Shown here piece after piece: positions 24,095 to 31,982 of a DNA stretch of 64,000 nucleotides. Location: assembly GCA_003577275.1 (NCBI GenBank), contig QEVO01000005.1, positions 1 to 64,000 on the forward strand, read 5' to 3'. The notes under the pieces are model-generated. The model did not search any database and was not told the DNA's origin. It worked only from the letters and a program-made list of their open reading frames with translations. This DNA is from Pseudomonadota bacterium (GTDB taxonomy: Bacteria; Pseudomonadota; Alphaproteobacteria; Sphingomonadales; Govanellaceae). The first letter of the stretch is position 1. Every line of letters begins with the position of its first letter. A program made the position numbers and the translations under genes.

Positions 24095-27000
24095 GATGGC
24101 TCCACCACCATCAAGAGATCCTTGGCGTCGACTTGGGAGCCGACGTGAATGTGGATTTCCGTCACCCGTCCATCGTGATCGGCGCGAATGGCGGTCTCCA
24201 TCTTCATCGCTTCCAAGGTCATCAGGGTATCGCCGCGCTCAACCTTATCGCCGACCTTGACGCTCAAGCCCGTCACCAGGCCCGGCATCGGCGCGCCGAG
24301 GTGAGCCGGATTGCCGGCCTCCGCCTTGCGCGCCGCCGGCCGCACCGCGGTCCGGGATTTATCGGCTACCTTGACCGAACGCGGCTGACCATTTAGTTCG
24401 AAGAAGACCGAGCGCAGCCCCTCCTCATCGGTATCGCTGGCGGCCAGGAAGCGAATGATGATCTCGTGTCCCGGCTCCAAAGCCAGCGTGATCTCGTCGC
24501 CCGGCACCATGCCATAGAAAAAGACCGGCGTCGGCAACACGCTGACATCGCTAAAGGCGCTGTCGTGCGCGGCAAAATCGGTAAACACCTTGGGGTACAT
24601 GAGGTAGCCGGCCAAATCGCGCGACGTCGGCTTGCGACCGATCTTGCCGGCAAGCTCGCGCCGCGCGGCCTCCAGATCAGCGTCTTTCATCGCTGCGCCT
24701 GGCCGGCAGTCGAGCGGCTCCTCGCCCTTTAGAATCTTCTTTTGCAACGCCGCCGGCCAGCCGCCCGGTGGTTGACCCAGGTCGCCGCGAAACATCGCGA
24801 CGACGGATTCGGGAAAAGCAATTTCGGTATCAGGGTTCGTGACATCGGCTTCCGACAGCCCTGAAGTCACCATCATCAGCGCCATGTCGCCCACCACCTT
24901 CGACGACGGCGTGACTTTCACAATATCGCCGAACATGTGGTTGACCGCCGCATAGGCCTTGGCGACATCGTGCCAGCGTTGTTCGATACCCAAGGCGCGC
25001 GCCTGTTCACGCAGATTGGTGTATTGCCCGCCGGGCATTTCATGCAGGTACACTTCCGAAGCACCGGCGCGAATATCGCTTTCAAAAGCTACATACTGCT
25101 CGCGGGTTTTCTCCCAAAAGATCGAAAACTCGCGAATGGCGTCGGGATCAAGGCCGCTGTCTTTGGGCGTATGGCGCAGCGCCTCTACAATGGAGCCAAG
25201 ATTGGGCTGGGAGGTCAAACTGCTCATGGCGTCGATGGCGGCATCCACCGCCTCGGCCCCGGCCTCCACCGCCGCCAGCACGCTCGCCGCCGCAATGCCG
25301 CTGGTGTCATGGGTATGAAAATGGATGGGCAGCGATATTTCCTCTTTCAAGGCTTTCACCAGACGCCGCGCCGCTTCCGGCTTACACAGCCCCGCCATAT
25401 CCTTGACGCCAAGGATGTGGGCGCCCGCCGCCTCCAGCTCCTTGGCCAGCGAGACATAATATTTCAGATCATATTTCGGGCGGTTGGGATCAAGAAGATC
25501 GCCGGTGTAGCAGATCGCCGCTTCGCACAGCTTACCGGTATCGCGCACCGCGTCGATGGCGACCCGCATGTTTTCCACCCAGTTGAGGCTATCGAAGATG
25601 CGAAACACATCGATACCGGCATCCGCCGCTTCTTGGACGAAGAGTTTCACGACGTTGTCGGGGTAGTTGGTGTAGCCCACCGCGTTGGAGGCGCGCAGCA
25701 GCATTTGCAACAGGATATTGGGTGTTGCCTCGCGTAAGCCCGCCAGCCGCGCCCAGGGATCTTCCTTCAAGAAGCGATAAGCGACATCGAAGGTCGCGCC
25801 GCCCCAGCATTCCAGGGAAAACAGTTGCGGCAGTTTATGGGCATAGAATGGCGCGGCGGCCAGCATGTCATAGGTTCGCATGCGGGTGGCGATCAGCGAT
25901 TGATGGGCGTCGCGCAATGTGGTGTCGGTGATCAGCACCCGCTTCTGCCGTTTCATCCACTGGGCGAACTGTTCCGGTCCCAGCTCGTCCAGAATATTCT
26001 TGGTGCCCTTGGGCGGCGCGCCATCTTTGACTTCCAACGGCTCCGGCGCATAAAGACGCTTCGGCGCGGCGCGCCCCTTGACCTCCGGGTTGCCGTTGAC
26101 GATGACATCGCCGATGAAGCGCAACAGCCGGGTGGCGCGATCGCGCCGCTTGGGGAAATGGAACAGCTCCGGCGTCTCGTCGATGAAGCGCGTGGTGTAG
26201 GCGCCGGCGGCGAAGGCAGGATGATTGATCAGCGCTTCCAAGAACAACAGGTTGGTTTCCACGCCGCGCACGCGAAATTCCAAGAGCGCCCGGCGCATGC
26301 GGTTCAAGGCCTCGCTTTCGCTCGCTCCCCAGGCCGTCACCTTCACCAAAAGGCTATCGAAATGACGGGTGATGAACGCGCCCGAATAGGCGGTGCCGCC
26401 ATCGAGCCGTATGCCGGGTCCGGCCGGGCTGCGGTAGGCGACGATGTGGCCGTAATCGGGAATGAAATTGTTGCGCGGGTCTTCGGTGGTCACCCGGCAT
26501 TGCAGGGCATGACCCCTCAAGTGAATGTCGGCTTGGCTCGGCACGCCGGACGCCGCCGTCCCCAACGCCGCCCCCTGCGCGACGCGGATCTGCGATTTTA
26601 CGATGTCAAGCCCGGTCACCGCCTCGGTGACGGTGTGCTCCACCTGGATGCGCGGATTGACTTCGATGAAATAAAATGCGCCGGTATCGGCGTCTTGCAG
26701 AAACTCCACCGTGCCGGCGTTCTGATAGCCCACGGCGCGGCCGAGCTTCAAGGCCGCCTCGCACAGCGCCGCGCGTTCGGTCTCATTCAGATAGGGCGCC
26801 GGCGCGCGCTCCACCACCTTCTGATGCCGGCGCTGCACCGAGCAATCACGCTCAAAAAGATGCACCAGATTGCCGTGCAGATCGCCGAGGATCTGCACTT
26901 CCACATGGCGCGCCCGGCGCACCAGCTTTTCCAGATAAACTTCATCCTTGCCGAACGCCGCCTTGGCCTCGCGCTTGGCGGCGGCCACCTGGTGCGCCAG

Positions 27001-27546
27001 ATCATCCTCATGCTCGATCACCCGCATGCCGCGGCCGCCGCCGCCCCAGCTTGCCTTGAGCATGACGGGATAACCGACCTTGGCCGCCAGCCGGCGCATC
27101 TCGCTCTCGTCCGCCGGCAACGGTCCGGTGGCCGGCACCACGGGCACGCCGGCGGCGAGCGCCGTCTCACGCGCCGTCACCTTGTTGCCCAAACGGCGCA
27201 TGATCTCGGGGCTGGGACCGATAAAGAGAATGCCGGCCACGGCGCAGGCTTCGGCGAACTCGGGGTTTTCCGATAGGAAGCCATAGCCGGGATGGATGGC
27301 GTCGACGCCCGCCTTGCGCGCCACCCGGATGATGCCCTCGATATCGAGGTAGGCCTCCACCGGCTTCTTGCCCTTGCCCACCAGGTAGGCTTCATCGGCC
27401 TTGAAGCGGTGCAGCGACAGCCGATCCTCCTCGGCATAGATCGCCACTGGCCGAATACCCAACTCGCCCGCTGCACGCATGACGCGAATGGCGATTTCAC
27501 CGCGATTCGCAACCATGAGTTTGCGGATGGGGCGAAGGTCAGACAT
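24091..27546 (-). CDS. pyc: pyruvate carboxylase
   Basis: 1151-aa single-chain biotin enzyme that makes oxaloacetate from pyruvate, bicarbonate and ATP. Domains in order: biotin carboxylase (about 1-455, with IRKLMVANRGEIAIRVMRAA at the N-terminus and EVNPRIQVEHTVTE in the active site); carboxyltransferase (about 540-810, with TTLRDAHQSLIATRMRT and the metal-site HFHTHDTSG); a PYC_OADA domain; and a biotinyl domain (about 1083-1151) with EAMKMETA, biotinylated lysine 1115. Full length. It converges on the flagellar operon, sharing 4 bases with the preceding gene's 3' end, and shows no functional link to it. Confidence 0.98.
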   Translation of the reverse strand: MSDLRPIRKLMVANRGEIAIRVMRAAGELGIRPVAIYAEEDRLSLHRFKADEAYLVGKGKKPVEAYLDIEGIIRVARKAGVDAIHPGYGFLSENPEFAEACAVAGILFIGPSPEIMRRLGNKVTARETALAAGVPVVPATGPLPADESEMRRLAAKVGYPVMLKASWGGGGRGMRVIEHEDDLAHQVAAAKREAKAAFGKDEVYLEKLVRRARHVEVQILGDLHGNLVHLFERDCSVQRRHQKVVERAPAPYLNETERAALCEAALKLGRAVGYQNAGTVEFLQDADTGAFYFIEVNPRIQVEHTVTEAVTGLDIVKSQIRVAQGAALGTAASGVPSQADIHLRGHALQCRVTTEDPRNNFIPDYGHIVAYRSPAGPGIRLDGGTAYSGAFITRHFDSLLVKVTAWGASESEALNRMRRALLEFRVRGVETNLLFLEALINHPAFAAGAYTTRFIDETPELFHFPKRRDRATRLLRFIGDVIVNGNPEVKGRAAPKRLYAPEPLEVKDGAPPKGTKNILDELGPEQFAQWMKRQKRVLITDTTLRDAHQSLIATRMRTYDMLAAAPFYAHKLPQLFSLECWGGATFDVAYRFLKEDPWARLAGLREATPNILLQMLLRASNAVGYTNYPDNVVKLFVQEAADAGIDVFRIFDSLNWVENMRVAIDAVRDTGKLCEAAICYTGDLLDPNRPKYDLKYYVSLAKELEAAGAHILGVKDMAGLCKPEAARRLVKALKEEISLPIHFHTHDTSGIAAASVLAAVEAGAEAVDAAIDAMSSLTSQPNLGSIVEALRHTPKDSGLDPDAIREFSIFWEKTREQYVAFESDIRAGASEVYLHEMPGGQYTNLREQARALGIEQRWHDVAKAYAAVNHMFGDIVKVTPSSKVVGDMALMMVTSGLSEADVTNPDTEIAFPESVVAMFRGDLGQPPGGWPAALQKKILKGEEPLDCRPGAAMKDADLEAARRELAGKIGRKPTSRDLAGYLMYPKVFTDFAAHDSAFSDVSVLPTPVFFYGMVPGDEITLALEPGHEIIIRFLAASDTDEEGLRSVFFELNGQPRSVKVADKSRTAVRPAARKAEAGNPAHLGAPMPGLVTGLSVKVGDKVERGDTLMTLEAMKMETAIRADHDGRVTEIHIHVGSQVDAKDLLMVVEPS

Positions 27547-27650
27547 CGGAGGCTCTCCGTAGGCGATTTTTTTGCTGCGGGCCTTATACAGCGTTTGAAA
27601 TGCCGCGGCAAAAACAAATCCGGCTAGCGGCGGTCAACGATAGCCTAGGC

Positions 27651-28451
27651 TTAGCGACCCTTGAACGCCGGCGGGCGCTTGTCGCGGAAGGCGGCGACGC
27701 CTTCGGCGAAATCATCGGTCTCGCCACAGAGTTTCTGCAACCGCCGCTCCAGCGCGATCTGGCTGGTAAAATCGTTGCCGCCGCTGGCCTCCAGCGCCTC
27801 CCGCAGCTTGACGAGCGCCGTGGTCGGGGCCTTGGCCAGCCGCAGCGCCAGGGCGCGGGCCTCGATGGCGAAGCGATCATCGTCGATGACCTTGAAGATC
27901 ATGCCCATGGCGGCGGCGTCCTCGGCCGGTATCTTATCGCCCAACATGGCAAGGCCCATGGCCCGGCCCTTACCCACCGCCCGCGGCAGGGTGTAGGTGA
28001 CGCCGCCGTCGGGAATGAGCCCGATGTTGATGAAGGCCAGGCGGAATACCGCCGAGCGCGCCGCCACCACCAGATCGCAGGATAGCGCCAGACCCACGGC
28101 GGAGCCGGCCGCCGCGCCGTTGACCGCGGCAATGGTCGGCATCGGCAGGGAGCGCAAATCCTCCAGGAGCGGATTTAAATAGCGCTCCATGGTGGCGCCC
28201 ATGTCCACCTTGCCGCCGCCACCTTCCGCCGCGAAGTTGCGGTTCAAATCAGCGCCGCTGGAAAACGCCTTGCCGGCGCCGGTCAGCATCACGGCCCGCG
28301 CCGGCAGGTCGCCGGATTTCAGCTTCAAAACGGCGTCGTGTATTTCGCCGTAGGTTTCGGGACGAAAGGCGTTATAGACCTCCGGCCGGTTGATGGTCAG
28401 CGTCGCCACATCCTCGGCAATGTCGAGCAGAATATGTTGATACTGGCTCAC
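27651..28451 (-). CDS. enoyl-CoA hydratase/isomerase (crotonase), PaaG-like
   Basis: 266-aa crotonase-fold enzyme acting on acyl-CoA thioesters. The oxyanion-hole regions are SSGADLNRNF (about 64-73) and AAVNGAAAGSAVGLALSCDLVVAA (about 103-126). The second catalytic region reads FINIGLIPDGGVTYTLPR, with Asp in the place of the hydratase Glu, which is more typical of PaaG-type isomerases than of true hydratases. Substrate cannot be decided. It directly follows the JAMM gene on the same strand with no gap (stop and start adjoin). Confidence 0.9.
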   Translation of the reverse strand: MSQYQHILLDIAEDVATLTINRPEVYNAFRPETYGEIHDAVLKLKSGDLPARAVMLTGAGKAFSSGADLNRNFAAEGGGGKVDMGATMERYLNPLLEDLRSLPMPTIAAVNGAAAGSAVGLALSCDLVVAARSAVFRLAFINIGLIPDGGVTYTLPRAVGKGRAMGLAMLGDKIPAEDAAAMGMIFKVIDDDRFAIEARALALRLAKAPTTALVKLREALEASGGNDFTSQIALERRLQKLCGETDDFAEGVAAFRDKRPPAFKGR

Positions 28452-28880
28452 TTAAGGTTTCCCCACTTCCACTTTTAGATCGATTTCGACAAAATTATCT
28501 GAAGCCAGACAAAACGCCGCCACCTTTACGGCATCGCCCGCCACCGCGGCAATCAGCCAGAGAAGGCTCGGATCCTCGGCCTGCGCCAAATCAGCCCGGG
28601 ATGGCGCGGCGCGGCCATTGGGATGGGAATGGTAATGGCCAATCACCGCCTGCGCGGTCCCCCGCAACTCTCGTTGCAGGCGCAAATGCAGCGCGGGGTC
28701 GATCTCAAAGCGGTCATGCCGCGGCCTCGGCGCCACATTGGCTGCCGCCACTGCCTCGTCGATGCGCCAGCGATCCCCCTCTTTTGCGCCAATCAGAAGC
28801 CCGCAGCATTCCTCGGGATAGGCGGCGCGGGCGGCGGCGGTCACGGCGTCAAGGGTAGCCTGGCGGATGACCGCGCCCAT
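28452..28880 (-). CDS. JAMM/Mov34 metallopeptidase
   Basis: 142-aa zinc peptidase of the JAB1/MPN/Mov34 superfamily. The motif reads HYHSHPNGRAAPSRADLAQA, giving HxHx7SxxD with zinc ligands His, His and Asp, and PEECCGLLIG near residue 21 supplies the usual N-terminal glutamate region. Bacterial stand-alone members cleave small-protein or peptide tails, in some cases from MoaD/ThiS-like sulfur carriers; no carrier gene is adjacent here. It runs in an operon with the crotonase downstream and the small membrane protein upstream. Confidence 0.88.
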   Translation of the reverse strand: MGAVIRQATLDAVTAAARAAYPEECCGLLIGAKEGDRWRIDEAVAAANVAPRPRHDRFEIDPALHLRLQRELRGTAQAVIGHYHSHPNGRAAPSRADLAQAEDPSLLWLIAAVAGDAVKVAAFCLASDNFVEIDLKVEVGKP

Positions 28881-28884
28881 AAGT

Positions 28885-29271
28885 CTAGTCCGACGGCAGC
28901 ATGCGCATGCGGCCCAGCACCTTGCCCGTCGGCATGTCGATCATCATGATTTCCTCGCCGCCCTCGGGCAAGGTGAGGCGCAGCATCAGGGTCGATCCGT
29001 CCACTCGGCTCTCGATCACCATGGCGTGGCGCGGGATGGCGATGTCGTGGCTATAGGGCATGGCGGCAGCATTTTTTCCCACCGCCGTCACGCCATTAGC
29101 CGCCGAAACGTCTTGACCCGTGCGGTCACCGCTGATCACGGTATAGACCATGAGACCCAGCACCCCCACAATGAGCAGGCCAAGCCCAATGACCACCAGC
29201 TTCAGAATGCGCTGGACGCGGACTTCCTCGGCGCTGAGGGCGGGCGGTTCGTTCAGGGGCGGCTGGGTCAA
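28885..29271 (-). CDS. single-pass membrane protein, DUF6476-like
   Basis: About 128 residues with one transmembrane segment (about 22-46, LKLVVIGLGLLIVGVLGLMVYTV) and a periplasmic-looking beta-rich tail ending GGEEIMMIDMPTGKVLGRMRML. I recall similar alphaproteobacterial proteins under DUF6476, with modest certainty. The longest frame starts at 29379, but a TTG at 29271 preceded by GAGGAG at ideal spacing makes the shorter start more likely and avoids overlap with divergent rluD. Stop and JAMM start are 4 bases apart. Function unknown. Confidence 0.75.
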   Translation of the reverse strand: MTQPPLNEPPALSAEEVRVQRILKLVVIGLGLLIVGVLGLMVYTVISGDRTGQDVSAANGVTAVGKNAAAMPYSHDIAIPRHAMVIESRVDGSTLMLRLTLPEGGEEIMMIDMPTGKVLGRMRMLPSD

Positions 29272-29368
29272 GGTTGATCTCCTCAGTGGGCTGAGAACCT
29301 TAGCGGAGGGGCTGAGGGGCGTCAAATCGCGCTGGACGCGCCGGCGCTTCTCTGTCACCTCTCGGGAC

Positions 29369-30355
29369 ATGGACGACAATCATGTGACCAGACGGGCCTT
29401 TACGGTGGAGATGGCGGAGGCCGGCCAACGCCTGGACCGGGTGCTGGCGGCGCGGCTGCCGGACTTGAGCCGCAGCCGGCTGCAGGCGCTGATCGAGGAC
29501 GGCCACGTCACCCTGGACAGAGGGCCGGCCAAGCCCGCCCACAAGCTCAAGGGCGGCGAGGCGGTGGAGGTCGTCGTGCCGGCCGCCGTGGCGGCGACGC
29601 CCCGGGCGGAAGCGCTGCCGCTTGACGTGGTCTATGAGGACGACGACCTCATCATCATCAACAAGCCAGCCGGCCTGGTGGTTCACCCCGGGGCGGGCAA
29701 CGCTGAGCACACCCTGGTCAATGCGCTTATTCATCATTGCGGAGCGAGCCTGTCCGGCATCGGCGGCGTGCGCCGGCCCGGCATCGTTCACCGCATCGAC
29801 AAGGAAACCAGCGGTCTTCTGGTGGCGGCCAAGAATGATCTCGCCCACCACGGTCTGGCTGCCCAGTTCGCCGCCCATGACCTGGAGCGGGCCTATCTCG
29901 CCATCGTCTGGGGCGCGCCGACGCCGCCCGCCGGACGTATCGCGGGCAACATCGGCCGCCACCCCATCCAGCGCCAGAAAATGACGGTGCGGGCCACCGG
30001 CGGTAAGACGGCGATCACCCATTACCGGACCCTGAAACGCTTCGATTGCGCCGGCAAGGCGGCGGCGGCGCTGGTGGAATGCCGGCTCCAGACCGGCCGC
30101 ACCCACCAGATCCGCGTCCACATGACTCATGTCGGCCACCCCCTGATCGGCGACGCCGTCTATGGCCGCGCCACCCGCCATGGCCGCGGCTTGCCGGAAG
30201 GGCTGAAGCGGCTGCTTGCCGCCTTCCCGCGTCAGGCGCTGCATGCCGCCAGCCTGGGATTTCGCCACCCCCGCACGTCTAAGGCCTTGAAATTCAGCGC
30301 CGAATTGCCACATGACATGACAGCGCTCCTAAATGAATTAGAAAAATTCAAATAA
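29369..30355 (+). CDS. rluD: 23S rRNA pseudouridine synthase, RluD type
   Basis: 328-aa pseudouridine synthase expected to modify helix 69 of 23S rRNA. An S4 RNA-binding domain lies at about 20-70 (RLDRVLAARLPDLSRSRLQALI). The catalytic RluA-type domain has GIVHRIDKETSGLLVAAKND with the catalytic Asp at 144 and the C-terminal GRTHQIRVHMTHVGHPLIGD. The ATG at 29369 begins just before the S4 domain; an earlier ATG at 29150 lies inside the divergent membrane-protein gene. RluD rather than RluC/RluA is the best guess from the S4 domain and context-free similarity. Confidence 0.9.
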   Translation: MDDNHVTRRAFTVEMAEAGQRLDRVLAARLPDLSRSRLQALIEDGHVTLDRGPAKPAHKLKGGEAVEVVVPAAVAATPRAEALPLDVVYEDDDLIIINKPAGLVVHPGAGNAEHTLVNALIHHCGASLSGIGGVRRPGIVHRIDKETSGLLVAAKNDLAHHGLAAQFAAHDLERAYLAIVWGAPTPPAGRIAGNIGRHPIQRQKMTVRATGGKTAITHYRTLKRFDCAGKAAAALVECRLQTGRTHQIRVHMTHVGHPLIGDAVYGRATRHGRGLPEGLKRLLAAFPRQALHAASLGFRHPRTSKALKFSAELPHDMTALLNELEKFK

Positions 30356-30398
30356 AAGGGATAACCTTCAAAAAGATCATCAAAAATTCGTGAGTTCC

Positions 30399-30428
30399 TT
30401 GACGCCGCCAAAAGCGGCTGAGTAGGAT
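30399..30428 (+). promoter_or_regulatory. candidate promoter of rpoH
   Basis: TTGACG (30399-30404) and TAGGAT (30423-30428) are separated by 18 bases, 49 bases before the rpoH ATG. The spacer contains a short dyad GCCGC-N5-GCGGC. A housekeeping sigma-type promoter is the simplest reading; CTTGAC also fits an alphaproteobacterial heat-shock -35. Confidence 0.5.
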
Positions 30429-30476
30429 TGTTCCAGTAGCGAGCCGCCACCAACCAGGCGGACATAAGAGGACGAA

Positions 30477-31388
30477 ATGGCCACCCTGAACTTGCCAGCC
30501 CTAAGCCCCGAAGGCAGCCTGACGCGCTACTTGCAGGAAATCCGCAAGTTTCCCATGCTCGCCGCCGAGGAAGAATTCATGCTCGCCAAGGCGTGGCGTG
30601 AGCATGGCGACGTGGATGCGGCGCACAAGCTGGTGACCAGCCACCTGCGGCTGGTGGCCAAGATCGCCATGGGTTATCGCGGCTATGGCCTGCCGGTGGG
30701 CGAACTCATTGCCGAGGGCAACCTCGGCATGATGCAGGCGGTCAAACGCTTCGACCCCGATCGCGGCTTCCGGCTCGCCACCTACGCCATGTGGTGGATC
30801 CGGGCGGCGATCCAGGAATACATCCTGCGCTCGTGGTCGCTGGTCAAGATCGGCACCACGGCGGCGCAAAAGAAGCTGTTCTTCAATCTGCGTCGCTTGA
30901 AAAGCCAAATTCAGGAAGCCGACGAAGGTTCTTTAAAGCCCCATCAGGTGGAAGAGATCGCCCGCCGGCTCGACGTGTCAAAAGAAGACGTGGTGGCCAT
31001 GGACAACCGCATGTCCGCCGGCGATCCCTCCTTGAATGCGCCGATGCGCATCGACGGCGACGGCGAGTGGCAGGATTGGCTGGTGGACGAAAGCGAGAGC
31101 CAGGAAACGCACCTCGCTGAACGCGACGAATACGATCAGCGCATGGTGCTGCTCGCGGAAGCCATGAAAGGTCTGAACGAGCGCGAGCGCCACATTCTCA
31201 CCGAACGCCGGCTGAAGGACAACCCGGCGACGCTGGAAGACTTAAGCAAAGTCTACGACATCAGCCGCGAGCGGGTGCGCCAGATCGAAGTGCGCGCGTT
31301 CGAGAAACTGCAGAAAGCCATGAAGCGGCTGACGACCGAGCAGAAGCTGGCAGCGCCGCAGCTGGCGTCGAGCGACAGCGGTGATTAA
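30477..31388 (+). CDS. rpoH: heat-shock sigma factor RpoH (sigma-32)
   Basis: 303-aa sigma-70 family factor directing heat-shock transcription. Region 2 reads GLPVGELIAEGNLGMMQAVKRFDP and FRLATYAMWWIRAAIQEYIL (about 65-120). The RpoH box QKKLFFNLRR lies at about 131-140 and distinguishes it from RpoD. Region 4 with DISRERVRQIEVRAFEKL is at about 260-277. The 3' end overlaps the convergent membrane-protein gene by four bases. Confidence 0.97.
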   Translation: MATLNLPALSPEGSLTRYLQEIRKFPMLAAEEEFMLAKAWREHGDVDAAHKLVTSHLRLVAKIAMGYRGYGLPVGELIAEGNLGMMQAVKRFDPDRGFRLATYAMWWIRAAIQEYILRSWSLVKIGTTAAQKKLFFNLRRLKSQIQEADEGSLKPHQVEEIARRLDVSKEDVVAMDNRMSAGDPSLNAPMRIDGDGEWQDWLVDESESQETHLAERDEYDQRMVLLAEAMKGLNERERHILTERRLKDNPATLEDLSKVYDISRERVRQIEVRAFEKLQKAMKRLTTEQKLAAPQLASSDSGD

Positions 31389-31963
31389 GCATTGTTCTGC
31401 GTCGAATTGGCTGAGATATTCGTCTTTTCGCTCAAGATGTCGTCGCCCCATTCCTCGATGAGGCGGCGGCGATAGTTTTCAAGCGAACGCCGGCGCTGTG
31501 CCGCCATGCCATTGAAGACGCCGGCGGCAAAGACCGGACCAAGCCACAGTAAAGCCAGGCCGGAGACCGCACCGAGGTACATCGCCGCCCAGGTATAGGG
31601 ATCGGACAACAGGCGCGTTGCCTGGTTGACGTCGTGCCCGCGCTGCCAGAGCAAAGTAAGATAGGGAATGACGGCGGCGAAATTGGCTGCCGCGATGGTG
31701 CGCAGGCGATAGGGGATGCGTTGATCATCCGCCAAGTAGGCGGCGATCACCGGCGCCAGTCCGCAGACCGCCACCAGAAATGTCGGGAATGCGGCGACCG
31801 CGATCGCCGAGATCACGCTGGCGATGCCTAACAGGCGCGACCAGTTGTTCTGTCGTGGTTTGCGGGCTTGCATAGACTGCAACGCTGACGGCGCTCTTTC
31901 AGTCGCGCCGCCCCCCGCGGGCGGATTGACTGATGAGCGTTTTTTGCCGTTCGGGGCCGCCAT
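31385..31963 (-). CDS. uncharacterised multi-pass membrane protein
   Basis: 192-aa protein with a basic, Pro/Gln-rich N-terminal 40 residues, then about four hydrophobic segments (about 43-60, 64-80, 95-110 and 125-148), and a charged C-terminal tail (RRRSLENYRRRLIEEWGDD) likely cytoplasmic. No family recognised. It lies 19 bases downstream of the pseudokinase-like gene on the same strand, so the two are probably co-expressed and could form a membrane unit. Confidence 0.7.
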   Translation of the reverse strand: MAAPNGKKRSSVNPPAGGGATERAPSALQSMQARKPRQNNWSRLLGIASVISAIAVAAFPTFLVAVCGLAPVIAAYLADDQRIPYRLRTIAAANFAAVIPYLTLLWQRGHDVNQATRLLSDPYTWAAMYLGAVSGLALLWLGPVFAAGVFNGMAAQRRRSLENYRRRLIEEWGDDILSEKTNISANSTQNNA

Positions 31964-31982
31964 GATGCCCGCCCTTCCTCGT

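Noticed and set aside
25825..27276. 483-codon open frame antisense to pyc
   Set aside because: Shadow of the biotin carboxylase coding strand; low-complexity product and no ribosome site.
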